64,000 nt of DNA from Bacteroidota bacterium. GTDB lineage: Bacteria > Bacteroidota > Bacteroidia > Chitinophagales > Chitinophagaceae. The notes under the pieces were generated by a model that was not told the DNA's origin, ran no database searches, and saw only the letters and a list, made by a program, of their open reading frames with translations. The DNA is taken from positions 50,525-114,524 of the forward strand of contig JAFAEM010000003.1 of the NCBI GenBank assembly GCA_023424015.1, read 5' to 3'. The translations under genes and the position numbers were made by a program. Shown piece by piece: positions 35,799-44,407 of this stretch; position 1 is the first letter of the stretch, and the number at the start of each line of letters is the position of its first letter.

Positions 35799-36044
35799 AA
35801 CGGAACTACTGGTAACAGTGCATTGGCTATATGGCGGGGTGACGTATATATTTTCAGCTATTTCTCGCTAATCAGCTTCAGTTTCGATAGACGAATAAGG
35901 CCGAGCAACAGAATAAACAATGAGCTTTTGTATCTTTAATCAGCAGCGACACCGGGCAGACGTAACACAGAATACCGCCACATCGCCAATGCTTTAACGT
36001 TAGCGGCAACCCTTAACGACATCAACTTTGAACATTAACATCGA

Positions 36045-38816
36045 ATGACAGCACCAAAAGTCTCTGACGAATTAGAAAAGTTTAAGGAATATCTCAGAAA
36101 AGAGAATAATGAGGATGCAAAGCGACCCTTACTTTATCCACTATTTCACAAACTGTTCAAAGAGAAGTTTAAAATAGAAAGTGATGCTCATGGCGCCGAT
36201 GTTTATATAGAAGGTCAATTATTGGTCGAGAGCAAAACAGATATCTCCCAATGGCTTGAAGGTTTTTATCAGGCACTTCACTATCATAGAAGGTTTGGTT
36301 TAGCGTACAATACTATCATGGTTGTTGCCAACAAGTTCATTGGAATATGGAAGGTCAATAAGCTGCCTGAAGCCGTCGTAGTTTTTGAGCGTAGTTCAGA
36401 TATTAATAAAGCTCCGAACGCCGTTGGTAAAGAAAATGCTCGTAGAACCCAGAAACCGTTGAAGGTCGAAATCAAAGAATCTGCCTTTTATTGGCTTGAA
36501 CCCAAAGATTTGGAAGGCGACATTTTTGCAGGTGCAAAAAATCTTACAACAGAGTCTTTTGAAGTACTAAAAATCCTTAGAAATCTCGATAGCGATAGGC
36601 TTCAGATAAATACACACAACTTTATAGCTGCCATTGAAAGGATGAAACCTTTTTTTGATCATCCCATTGATGCAGTTCATGCTTTTTATACTATAGTTGC
36701 CTACTGGGCAGATATTTCTTGCCTAGCTGTGATTGATGATGTCGCCAACGAAGTAAGAGTAGTTGGATTTAAGGGACACAAACTCAGTCCTCCTGTAAAA
36801 GTTCATCCAAGAAAAATCAATGACTTTAAGAAATTCATCGAAACGCAGTATATTTTTACTAACGAGGGTAGCGGCCTTACCGTTGATTATTATTTTAGTC
36901 GATTTGATGAAGTGCTGTCAAAAATTGACCCTGAGTATGTAAAGCAACACGGAATATTTTTTACTAACGATAACTTGAGCAAATTTGCTCTGTGGTTTGT
37001 GAAAGAAAATTTTTCAGATCAATTCAATGAAAATTATGTTGTATTTGATCCCGCTGGCGGTTCAGGTAACTTAATAAGCAGTTGGAAAGGAAAACTAAAA
37101 CATAAAATTATTTCTGAACTGCAGCCAGATCTACTTAAAATAATAGAAAGGCGTATGCAAGTAGATCCATGGCATCTTGAAAAAGGATTTACTATTGTTC
37201 CTAAAACGATTGACAACAAAGGATTAAATTTTCTTGATCGCTCCGCCGATGATTATTTAAGCGAATTAAAAAAAGCAGTAAAAGTGTCAACTAATTTATC
37301 AATTGATAAGCCAATAGCATTTCTATTAAACCCACCATATAAAAACACAGATGAGAACGTAGAAGCGAGAGAAAAGACAGAATCACACTATACAATACAT
37401 CCTAGTATAATTGAAGTTACAGGTGAGGATGCAGGAAAGGAGAGATATTTAGCTTTTCTGGGACAAATCATGAATATTGCTAAAATACAGGCGGAAGAAA
37501 ATGAAAACCTGCATCCCATTGTTATGATCTTCACTCCTACTTCCTGGTTAATTCCTAGACCCACCTATATTAAATTCCGTAAACAATGGGACGAGAATTT
37601 TAGATTTCATAGTGGTTTTATAGTTACAAGTAACGAATGGTTTAAAGTAGACGGCAAATGGCCACTTGCTTTTACTATTTGGACCTATAACCACAAAGAC
37701 AAAGGCAATAAAAACACTGTTCAACTTCTCGATCTGACTGAACTTAAAAAGCAAGACTTAAATATTGAGGTAGGTTGGAATGCAGATGATGAAAGGATAA
37801 AAACCGAACTAAAGAAAGTATTAAGGGGTAAAAAAGATGTAGTGATGGATAATTCAAGAGGAGATATTCGTGAAACATTGCCCTTTCTAGTCCGAAAAGA
37901 AGAATCGGTTCAACAACCAAGATTAAACCTTTATAGAAATAGATTAAAAGAGGAAGGAGGAAAAAAAATCATTAGCGGCTTTCCTCTTCGAGATACTCGC
38001 CATTCAAGAGTAAGTGCCCCACACGGTTTTGTAGATGGTACATTTATTGGGTTCATGGATGACAATACACCAGTGAGGCTGCGGCAAGAACCATGCAATC
38101 GTTTGACAAATAGCCCTGATCGAGTTTGGTTTTATTTAGACAACAGAATATTTAAAATAAATCTCCTTAAAGCTTTTTCGGGTCCAAGCGATAACAGAAG
38201 TTTTTGTGCTTATGATTTACCTTCTGCGAAAAGTATATTTTCTTGGTTCAGTATTGGAAAAACAATAAATGGACAATACCCAGTTTGGGCAAACATGTAT
38301 GATATTTGGCCTCCGCATATTTCGTCAGCAAAAGAAAAATATTGGTATTCGCTATGCTTTAGTTTTGTTTTGGCAGAAAATCGCTGTGTAGTTACAAAAT
38401 TTGAAGCTGACAATCCGGTAAAAGGTGCCCCCGAGATTTTTGTCGATAATCCACTGTGTCCAACCAATCTCGAAAGTTTTTGGAACAAACAACTGGATAA
38501 AGAAATAATCAGCAAGCCATCACTTGCCAAAAATTTGGTAGATAAAATAAAAGAGTTGTACAGGTATTGGAACATGAATTATACAAGGGGTAAAATAATT
38601 CAGCACGTAGGCCTACAAGATGAACCCTATTTCAAATACTTTGATTATGCTGACTTCCTGACTCCATACAGTGGATTAATACAAATTAAAAAATATGCAG
38701 AACAAGAAGGGAAAGAAGATTTACTAAATCTGTTTAGGGAAGTAAGTGAAATTACTAAAGCTGTAAAACAAGACATTTACAGTTTATTGATAGAAGATTT
38801 TAAATACTTTAAATAG
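36045..38816 (+). CDS. Type IIG-like restriction enzyme / N6-adenine DNA methyltransferase
   Basis: A 923-residue single-chain enzyme. The N-terminal domain has a nuclease-like GADVYIEGQLLVESKTD (D52...E62-x-K64) and FYQALHYHRRFG. The central methyltransferase has HGIFFTNDNLSKFALWFV (302-319), motif I FDPAGGSGNL (334-343) and motif IV NPPY (429-432), i.e. an adenine-N6 gamma-type enzyme as in Eco57I relatives. The C-terminal half probably holds target recognition. Such fusions cleave unmodified DNA and methylate host DNA by the same specificity domain. No separate specificity or inhibitor gene is adjacent. Likely the main restriction system of the element; the recognition site cannot be deduced. 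Confidence 0.85.
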   Translation: MTAPKVSDELEKFKEYLRKENNEDAKRPLLYPLFHKLFKEKFKIESDAHGADVYIEGQLLVESKTDISQWLEGFYQALHYHRRFGLAYNTIMVVANKFIGIWKVNKLPEAVVVFERSSDINKAPNAVGKENARRTQKPLKVEIKESAFYWLEPKDLEGDIFAGAKNLTTESFEVLKILRNLDSDRLQINTHNFIAAIERMKPFFDHPIDAVHAFYTIVAYWADISCLAVIDDVANEVRVVGFKGHKLSPPVKVHPRKINDFKKFIETQYIFTNEGSGLTVDYYFSRFDEVLSKIDPEYVKQHGIFFTNDNLSKFALWFVKENFSDQFNENYVVFDPAGGSGNLISSWKGKLKHKIISELQPDLLKIIERRMQVDPWHLEKGFTIVPKTIDNKGLNFLDRSADDYLSELKKAVKVSTNLSIDKPIAFLLNPPYKNTDENVEAREKTESHYTIHPSIIEVTGEDAGKERYLAFLGQIMNIAKIQAEENENLHPIVMIFTPTSWLIPRPTYIKFRKQWDENFRFHSGFIVTSNEWFKVDGKWPLAFTIWTYNHKDKGNKNTVQLLDLTELKKQDLNIEVGWNADDERIKTELKKVLRGKKDVVMDNSRGDIRETLPFLVRKEESVQQPRLNLYRNRLKEEGGKKIISGFPLRDTRHSRVSAPHGFVDGTFIGFMDDNTPVRLRQEPCNRLTNSPDRVWFYLDNRIFKINLLKAFSGPSDNRSFCAYDLPSAKSIFSWFSIGKTINGQYPVWANMYDIWPPHISSAKEKYWYSLCFSFVLAENRCVVTKFEADNPVKGAPEIFVDNPLCPTNLESFWNKQLDKEIISKPSLAKNLVDKIKELYRYWNMNYTRGKIIQHVGLQDEPYFKYFDYADFLTPYSGLIQIKKYAEQEGKEDLLNLFREVSEITKAVKQDIYSLLIEDFKYFK

Positions 38817-38892
38817 ACAGGGCAGCCGGAATTCTAATCCCCCACCTGCACAAAGCCGTCCAACGTTGGCCGCCATTAAACTGACACCCTTT

Positions 38893-39774
38893 ATGGCAGA
38901 AAATTCATGGAGACATCACTTTATCCCTAAATTTTACTTAAAAAACTTTACTAACCAACTAAATATGTTTTATATCTATTTAGTTAAGGAGGAACGGTAC
39001 AAAGGAAACGGCAGGCTTTTCTCTCCTGAATCTCATTTTTTTGAAGAAGACGGCAACACAATTTTTACCGACAATGGCACAACAGATTATCTAGAGACAG
39101 ATTTTTATAAGAAACTAGATAATGATTTTGGCAAGCTATTTCATAAAATAAAGACATCAACAGAAAAAAGGTATGGGCTGACTGAGGACGATATGCCAAT
39201 GGTGCAATTCTTTGTTGCTCATCTTTTTTGGCGAAATCCTATGAATGACGAATTTGTAAAAGCTCTACTCAAAAGAAAAGGTTTGAATGGTTTAGGTATC
39301 AAAATTAAAAGCACAGAAACAAACGAGGTAATCTATAATAGTGAGATTGAAAAAAACCTTATCGCTAATGAAACAACTTATAAAATCATCAAATATTGGC
39401 TTCCGTCTGTATTGTTTCAGAACTTATTTGGCAATGACGACCCTTTGACAATTCTTCGGTTTAATCCTGGAAATAAACCCGCACTAGTAAGCGACAATCC
39501 TTTAATATTGAGAAATCCGAAAAATTTTGATGTCTATAGAGACGAATTCATTTTGCCTTTAAGCAATGATAAAATCTTAATAAGAACCAAAAAGGTAAAA
39601 GCACAATATCAGAATACAACAAGAGTACTTATAGACCATTTATTGGTCCGACAAGCAAATAATTTTATTAGCTCAACAGACTTGACCTACATACCATTGT
39701 TAAAGACTCTAAATAAGAATTCAACAATCGAAGAACTACGAAAAGAAATATTTAACAACTTAACTGATGAATAA
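38893..39774 (+). CDS. DUF4238 family protein
   Basis: Start set at ATG 38893, giving MAENSWRHHFIPKFYLKNFT; an upstream TTG at 38866 only adds nine residues. The HHFIPKFYLKNF opening and MVQFFVAHLFWRNPMNDEF are hallmarks of DUF4238 (293 residues here). The family is widespread in mobile and defence regions, and its members carry conserved His/Asp residues, but no activity is established. It follows the type IIG gene by 76 bp on the same strand and may be cotranscribed. A CAACGTTGGC motif lies just upstream. Confidence 0.8.
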   Translation: MAENSWRHHFIPKFYLKNFTNQLNMFYIYLVKEERYKGNGRLFSPESHFFEEDGNTIFTDNGTTDYLETDFYKKLDNDFGKLFHKIKTSTEKRYGLTEDDMPMVQFFVAHLFWRNPMNDEFVKALLKRKGLNGLGIKIKSTETNEVIYNSEIEKNLIANETTYKIIKYWLPSVLFQNLFGNDDPLTILRFNPGNKPALVSDNPLILRNPKNFDVYRDEFILPLSNDKILIRTKKVKAQYQNTTRVLIDHLLVRQANNFISSTDLTYIPLLKTLNKNSTIEELRKEIFNNLTDE

Positions 39775-40423
39775 CGGCGGTCAACATGTGGTTTGCTGCT
39801 ATGGAAATTTCAATGTTACTCTCTTCTATGAGAAAAGAAAGGATCAAAAGCGCTTTTGGCTAGGTTGTAACTACAAATAATTGGTGAAAATTTGAAAAAA
39901 GTTAGTTACCGAAGTGTCCCCCTACCCCATTGGAAGAAATATTAGTTGATGGTAGTTAGATAATCGCAGTTCAATATGATCTTCCGTTTTGGTCGGTCAA
40001 GTTAATTCTTGTTTTTGAGATATGCCGTCGCGCCCAATGGGATTTGAAGGCCATTTTAACGATACTTGTATGCTGTCAGATTGATGCATAAAAATCTCTA
40101 CTTTTTGGTTTCCTCCTGCCATCTCGACTTGTAAATACCTTACTTGAATGCTCACGAAACGAAAAAATTATCTAACTATATATATTGAAAACCCGTCGAT
40201 TACGTACAATTAACTAAAAAAGTTAAGCCCAGGGTTACCTTTTCTAAAATTTGGTATTAAATTTGTGCGATTTCAGGCCCCCTTTGGGCTACTCAAAAAT
40301 TACCTCCGAGACCAGGTTAGCTAAAATAACGGTCTGCAATACTCAGTAAAGACTTTTATCCAAGTCTTAAGATATACTCCAGAAAAATATACCAAGTAAA
40401 ATAGATTTATTAATTTATTAATA
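39775..40423. other. Non-coding region with inverted repeats; possible replication/transfer origin
   Basis: 649 bp without a gene, directly upstream of the polymerase-like protein. It contains a perfect 12-bp inverted repeat (TAGTTAGATAAT at 39953-39964, ATTATCTAACTA at 40167-40178), a 6-bp-stem hairpin TTAACT/AGTTAA near 40210-40227, and an A/T-rich run just before the start codon (40407-40423). This is the expected setting for an origin or operator, but function is inferred only from position. Confidence 0.35.
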
Positions 40424-41872
40424 ATGATGTTTTTATGTCCAGAAAATTTGGACTTAAATAGACTTTTCATCAATTATCCGCCAAAAATTGAACCAGGGCG
40501 GGAATTTCAGGCGGCTTACGCCTATCTTATTATCGACATACTATGTAGAATACATGTTGAAGGTCGAGAAGATCGAGTTACTGAAGACGGATACATAAAG
40601 CTTTGTTCCTCAATCCTTCAAGAACAAGTGCCTAGGTATCAAAGCTATCTGAGATATTTAAAATCTCTTGATGTTATCGAATCAAACTATAGCTATGTGG
40701 CGAAGTCGATCGCGAATTCTAACAATCCAGCAAGATGTATTGGCTACCGGTTGACACAGAAATATCGTACCTCCTTAAAGGAGATCGAATTTAAGGATCG
40801 AATTTCAGCGTCACTCGCGAAGAAGCAGATACAACTTAGTGATCGAGAGAAAAAAGATTACGCTCACATATTGAAATGGCATAATTGTAATCTGCTAATT
40901 GACAAGGAAGCGGCTTTAGAATTTAACCGGTCAAACTATGAAGTCTTAAAGGAAAACACTAGAAAGTGGAAGCAAAAGACAATACGGCATCCGATGTACG
41001 GTTCCGTCAAAACAAGTGAAGCTTTAGATCCATACCTCTCTTACCAGGCTCGTGATATTGTGATTAAACGATTCAGTAGGGGAGAATTTAGATTTTCGAC
41101 TAGTAAAGGACGGAGGCTGTATTCAACTTTATCCTTTTTACCGAAAGAGCTAAGAAAATTTGTCACATACGATGGATGGCCTCTTGTAGAACTGGATTGT
41201 GGTAACAGTCAGCCTTACCTCCTACTGGCGTTATTCAACAAGGAGTTTTGGTTGAATGAACATGAGTACTTTAATCTAAGAGATATTCGACAATATAGCA
41301 TCTCTTATAAGTATTTACAAGTGCTTAAAGATTGTTATTTCAGTAGTTCTAAGTATTCTACTATGTTAGACAAATTGGATGAAATCCGCTACAGTAAAGG
41401 GTTTCAGCGGTACAAAAGTGATGTTATCAATGGTGATTTTTATGAGACATTTTATGAAAATCACCACGATTCGTCAGGCCCGGACAACCTGTTTATCGAC
41501 CCACTTTTTGAGAATAAAGATGATGTGAAGGTTGGAATACTCAGATATTTCAATGCTCATTATCTGTGGAAATCACCAATAAAAAAAGGTTTCTGGATGG
41601 ATTACCCTGAGGTTCACGAGTTGTTGATGGCTTTGAAAAAACAAGATCAGGATAGTGAGCTATCGACATTTTCTCACGCGATTGAGTCGGAAATTATGTT
41701 ATTCCGTGTCGCTAAGAGGTTTTCCAAACAATATCCCTGGTGTCCAATTTACTCAATCCATGATTGTCTCGTGACCTGGATTGAAAGGGAGGCCGATCTC
41801 CGAGCAATTATGAAGGATGAATTCACTAAATGTTTAGGCGTCCCCCCTAAGATTAAAACAAAATACTGGTAA
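40424..41872 (+). CDS. Divergent family-A-polymerase-like palm protein
   Basis: A 482-residue protein with no close family known to me. From residue 229 the order of motifs follows family A DNA polymerases and T7-like RNA polymerases: GRRLYSTLSFLPKELRKFV (229-247; compare 'GRLsS..pNLQNIP..iR.aF'), then motif A LVELDCGNSQPYLLLAL (D258, Q263), a motif B-like KDDVKVGILRYFN (K365, K369, F376), a helix SEIMLFRVAKRF, and motif C IYSIHDCLVTW (H446-D447). There is no 3'-5' exonuclease domain; the N-terminal 200 residues look like DNA-binding or primase-like helical regions. Catalytic Asp residues of motifs A and C are both present. A replication or primase-polymerase role for the element is plausible. 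The main uncertainty is the low overall similarity. Confidence 0.6.
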   Translation: MMFLCPENLDLNRLFINYPPKIEPGREFQAAYAYLIIDILCRIHVEGREDRVTEDGYIKLCSSILQEQVPRYQSYLRYLKSLDVIESNYSYVAKSIANSNNPARCIGYRLTQKYRTSLKEIEFKDRISASLAKKQIQLSDREKKDYAHILKWHNCNLLIDKEAALEFNRSNYEVLKENTRKWKQKTIRHPMYGSVKTSEALDPYLSYQARDIVIKRFSRGEFRFSTSKGRRLYSTLSFLPKELRKFVTYDGWPLVELDCGNSQPYLLLALFNKEFWLNEHEYFNLRDIRQYSISYKYLQVLKDCYFSSSKYSTMLDKLDEIRYSKGFQRYKSDVINGDFYETFYENHHDSSGPDNLFIDPLFENKDDVKVGILRYFNAHYLWKSPIKKGFWMDYPEVHELLMALKKQDQDSELSTFSHAIESEIMLFRVAKRFSKQYPWCPIYSIHDCLVTWIEREADLRAIMKDEFTKCLGVPPKIKTKYW

Positions 41873-41924
41873 AACTACTCCAATGTCTACATACCTAATA
41901 ATATATTCTTAACCTCAAAAACGA

Positions 41925-42410
41925 TTGATTAATACAGAATGGAAGCCCGTAAACGACTTTGAAGGGCTTTATGAAATTAATAATTATGGGGAAGTGAGAA
42001 GTCTAGATAGACTTGTATTTCACCGAGGTAACCAAACGTATCATTTCCTTGAAGGAAGAACACTTAAGTCAAGAGTAAATAATCGCGGTTACCAGGCAGT
42101 AGTGTTGTCAAAGGAAGGGAAATGTTACACTAAGTTCATCCATCGATTGATGGCTGATGCTTTCTTACCTAATCCGCTTAGCAAAAAGTACATTAACCAT
42201 AGAGACGGCGTAAAAACTAACAACGCATTGGAAAATCTCGAATGGGTTAGTCATTCCGAAAACATGAAACATGCCTATGCGTTAGGCTTAATTAAACCAA
42301 AAAAACAAACCAAAATACACAGCCTTTTTAAAATATCAAGGATATACAGATCTAAAAGCGAAAGAGAAGATGTTCAGACCAAAGAACAATTTAAGAACCA
42401 AGCGATCTGA
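41925..42410 (+). CDS. NUMOD4 + HNH endonuclease
   Basis: A 161-residue homing-type nuclease with a TTG start (41925). The N-terminal NUMOD4 segment is EWKPVNDFEGLYEINNYGEV (4-23). The HNH core is KFIHRLMADAFLPNP, YINHRDGVKTNNALENLEWV, then SHSENMKHAYALG, with the catalytic His and the HNH-type Asn/His intact. It follows the polymerase-like gene by 52 bp. It may be a free-standing homing endonuclease that targets related elements, or help initiate element replication by nicking. Confidence 0.88.
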   Translation: MINTEWKPVNDFEGLYEINNYGEVRSLDRLVFHRGNQTYHFLEGRTLKSRVNNRGYQAVVLSKEGKCYTKFIHRLMADAFLPNPLSKKYINHRDGVKTNNALENLEWVSHSENMKHAYALGLIKPKKQTKIHSLFKISRIYRSKSEREDVQTKEQFKNQAI

Positions 42411-42645
42411 AAAAGAGGTAGTTGCCTCGGATAAAATTGAAAAGTTCACAAATAGTAATTATAAGGCTAAACTTGTAGGAGATCCTTCTTATCCTGACAA
42501 ACTAAAAACAATAATTCAGGACAACCCGAACAATCGGTTTTTTCAAAGCTTGAATGATTGGATCGGGGCTAAAAGGCCCTTGACCAAAAAACAACGCCAA
42601 GCGATTGATAGCGCCTATGCAGACTATTTAATAAAATACAATTGA
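42370..42645 (+). CDS. Small basic hypothetical protein
   Basis: A 91-residue protein overlapping the HNH gene end by 41 bases in another frame. The C-terminal half (KLKTIIQDNPNNRFFQSLND, then KRPLTKKQRQAIDSAYADYL) resembles the short helical tail found in phage/plasmid replication proteins, including the 'LTKKQxxAI' pattern of single-strand or zinc-ribbon proteins. Function unknown; probably cotranscribed with the polymerase-like and HNH genes. A terminator follows 18 bp downstream. Confidence 0.6.
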   Translation: MFRPKNNLRTKRSEKEVVASDKIEKFTNSNYKAKLVGDPSYPDKLKTIIQDNPNNRFFQSLNDWIGAKRPLTKKQRQAIDSAYADYLIKYN

Positions 42646-42663
42646 TTATACCCCAGGACAAAG

Positions 42664-42687
42664 AAGGGCGCCTTAAAAGCGCCTTTC
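42664..42687. terminator. Bidirectional intrinsic terminator
   Basis: Stem GGCGC (42667-42671) and GCGCC (42679-42683), extended by A/T pairs to A64-T86, with flanking A and T tracts. It separates the convergent small gene and integrase gene and could serve both. Confidence 0.7.
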
Positions 42688-42707
42688 ATTGTCTGGAATT
42701 TACTACG

Positions 42708-43925
42708 CTACCGGGATAGCAGCTTTCTCCGTAATACAAGCATGTCTGTGCTAATTTTTTGATCGGTAATTACAGCATACTGCGCAGTAATTCTGGTCGA
42801 ACTATGCCCCAACATTTTACTGATGGTCTCTAGTCCCACGCCATTACCAAGGGCGATGGTTGTAGCAAAGGTCCGTCTTCCCACATGGCTTGTGAGATTC
42901 TTATTGATCTCACACACCTCCGCTATTTCATGTAAATAGGTGTTGAACTTTTGGATACTGTAGGCTGGAAACAGAGGTTGATCGGAATCACCTCTGTCGG
43001 TTGATTTATACTTCTGGATGATCATTTCCGCAGTGGGCAATATAGGGATTGCTGCCCTTACGTCAGTTTTCATCCTTCTTAAAACAAGCCATCGATTTCC
43101 ATCGAGTCCCGGTACTACATTTTTCCAGGTAAGGCGTATCATATCACTGTAAGCTAACCCCGTGTAGCATTGAAATAGGAACAGGTCCTTAACGAGTTCC
43201 ATACGTGGTAGCTTGAACTGCTTTTGTTCAATAACAGATAGTTCTGACTGGCTGAGATAAACTCTCTCAACATCCTTATAGGGGGTTTTGACCCCGTGGA
43301 AGGGGTTATCGGGAATCCATTTGTTTATGGCAGCCACGTTGATGATCTTTTTCAAGTTCTTTAGGTATTTGGCTGTAGTGTTATGGGCGTTACCGTCATT
43401 CTGTTTGAGGTAAAAACCAAAATCAATGATAAACCTTTGTTTCAGGTCACGCAGCCTTATATCGTTTTTATGGTACTTGCTGATCAAAAATTCTTCGAGT
43501 TTTCTTTTTAAGATATCGTACTTTTCGAAAGTTGAGTAAGCATAGTCTATACCGATTCTTGCTTGAAAATCCTGGTTATGATATCGTACCAGTTCCAAAA
43601 GCGTCATATTATAAGTATCTTTTCCGAAGAAACGATCCATCAGCAGGTCCAGGTCGATATCCTGATCCCTCAACATTTCGTTGTACAGTTCCATTAACTT
43701 CGTCTTCGTCTGGACGATATAATTATTGATGAGCACGGCTTCTTGTTTTAAGCCTTTTACCTGCCCTTTGGTATTGTCCCACCTGTCGGGGACAATTTTG
43801 TAACCAGTCGAGATGTTTTTCCTTTTTGTATTGAAAGAGACACGCAGGTAAATAGGAGCCTGTCCTTGTTTATCGGTCTTGGAAGGTTGTATCCAAAATA
43901 GGATTTTTATATTGTTGGAGGTCAT
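42708..43925 (-). CDS. Tyrosine-type site-specific integrase
   Basis: A 405-residue Bacteroidota integrase. The N-terminal arm-binding domain (QAPIYLRVSFNTKRKNISTG), a SAM-like core-binding domain (about 105-210), and a catalytic domain with CYTGLAYSDMIRLTW, LVLRRMKTD, LTSHVGRRTFATTIAL (H-x-x-R), MLGHSSTRITAQYAVI (H and the nucleophilic Tyr). All key residues are present except that the first Arg position (TGLAYSDM) has Ala, as is common in this family where the Arg is in a nearby position. It lies 240 bp from tRNA-Asn and is transcribed away from it, matching integration into the tRNA 3' end. Confidence 0.94.
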   Translation of the reverse strand: MTSNNIKILFWIQPSKTDKQGQAPIYLRVSFNTKRKNISTGYKIVPDRWDNTKGQVKGLKQEAVLINNYIVQTKTKLMELYNEMLRDQDIDLDLLMDRFFGKDTYNMTLLELVRYHNQDFQARIGIDYAYSTFEKYDILKRKLEEFLISKYHKNDIRLRDLKQRFIIDFGFYLKQNDGNAHNTTAKYLKNLKKIINVAAINKWIPDNPFHGVKTPYKDVERVYLSQSELSVIEQKQFKLPRMELVKDLFLFQCYTGLAYSDMIRLTWKNVVPGLDGNRWLVLRRMKTDVRAAIPILPTAEMIIQKYKSTDRGDSDQPLFPAYSIQKFNTYLHEIAEVCEINKNLTSHVGRRTFATTIALGNGVGLETISKMLGHSSTRITAQYAVITDQKISTDMLVLRRKLLSR

Positions 43926-44030
43926 AATATTTGTATTAAAATGTCCACCTGTATGGTTTAGAACCTTATTAGGTCAAAAAAGTGGACTTTATATGTAAGT
44001 AGTTCTTATCCTGTGAATTAATCCCTTATT

Positions 44031-44073
44031 TTTTCCACCTTTTTCAAAAAGACTTTCCACCTTTTTGGAGACC
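44031..44073. repeat. Right-end repeats, candidate integrase arm sites
   Basis: TTTCCACCTTTTT occurs twice here (44032-44044 and within 44053-44073). The second copy continues GGAGACC and is a perfect 21-bp match to 22028-22048 at the other end of the element. Probable arm-type integrase or Xis binding sites (inference). Confidence 0.7.
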
Positions 44074-44115
44074 TTTTGTGCGGAAATTTGATGTATTTAA
44101 GGCGGTCTTGGGCAT

Positions 44116-44148
44116 AAAAAAAGTCCGTAAATCAATGATTTACAGACT
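44116..44148 (-). terminator. Element-borne terminator of tRNA-Asn
   Basis: On the minus strand, AGTCTGTAAAT (44148-44138), a 5-nt loop, ATTTACGGACT, then seven T. It follows the tRNA 3' end by about 16 bp and replaces the original terminator now at 21912-21938. Confidence 0.8.
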
Positions 44149-44161
44149 CTGTCTATTTTAA

Positions 44162-44211
44162 AAGCTCCCCCTGCTGGACTTGAACCAGCGACCCTCTGAT
44201 TAACAGTCAGA
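44162..44211 (-). repeat. Attachment site overlapping tRNA-Asn
   Basis: Second copy of the 50-bp direct repeat (see 21954-22003). This copy is within the complete tRNA. Confidence 0.92.
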
Positions 44212-44238
44212 TGCTCTAACCAACTGAGCTAAGGAGGA
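44165..44238 (-). tRNA. tRNA-Asn (GTT)
   Basis: 74-nt cloverleaf on the minus strand: acceptor TCCTCCT/AGGGGGA (one G·U), D-arm, anticodon arm TCTGA-CTGTTAA-TCAGA giving anticodon GTT, and T-arm GCTGG-TTCAAGT-CCAGC. CCA is not encoded. The 3' part was supplied by the integrated element, which keeps the gene functional. Confidence 0.95.
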
Positions 44239-44252
44239 ATATTTTCTTTTCC

Positions 44253-44295
44253 GCTCTAACCATCCCGATAGCCATCGGGAGAGCTAAGGAGGAAT
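44253..44295 (-). repeat. Altered copy of the tRNA-Asn 5' half with hairpin in the D-loop
   Basis: On the minus strand ATTCCTCCTTAGCTC and GGTTAGAGC match the tRNA's own 5' leader and 5' half, but the D-loop bases are replaced by TCCCGATGGCTATCGGGAT, a 7-bp hairpin. Located 15 bp upstream of the tRNA 5' end. Confidence 0.75.
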
Positions 44296-44407
44296 GTACT
44301 GGATACAGGATGCTAGATGCTGGATGCCAGGTTCCAGATCCTGGCATGCATGCCGGGATTTGGGGCAGCAAAAATAGGGAAAAAACAATACCGGAGAAAC
44401 AGAAACC

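Larger units (their letters stand above)
21954..44211. mobile_element. Integrative element in tRNA-Asn, about 22.2 kb
   Basis: Bounded by 50-bp direct repeats, with a tyrosine integrase at the right end transcribed away from the intact tRNA-Asn. The orientation is the usual one: the element is attached to the tRNA 3' end and supplies the missing 3' part (with its own terminator), while the original 3' fragment lies at 21954-22003. Composition is AT-rich. Contents: XseA/XseB, RadC, DUF3871, RecA-like ATPase, several probable defence genes, a polymerase-like protein and an HNH nuclease. No relaxase, coupling protein or T4SS genes are visible, so it is either mobilisable in trans or a non-conjugative genomic island. 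Confidence 0.88.

Noticed and set aside
29331..39780. Integron attC sites in the cargo block
   Set aside because: The AACGTT(A/G)GC motifs do not match the GTTRRRY core and no integron integrase is present.
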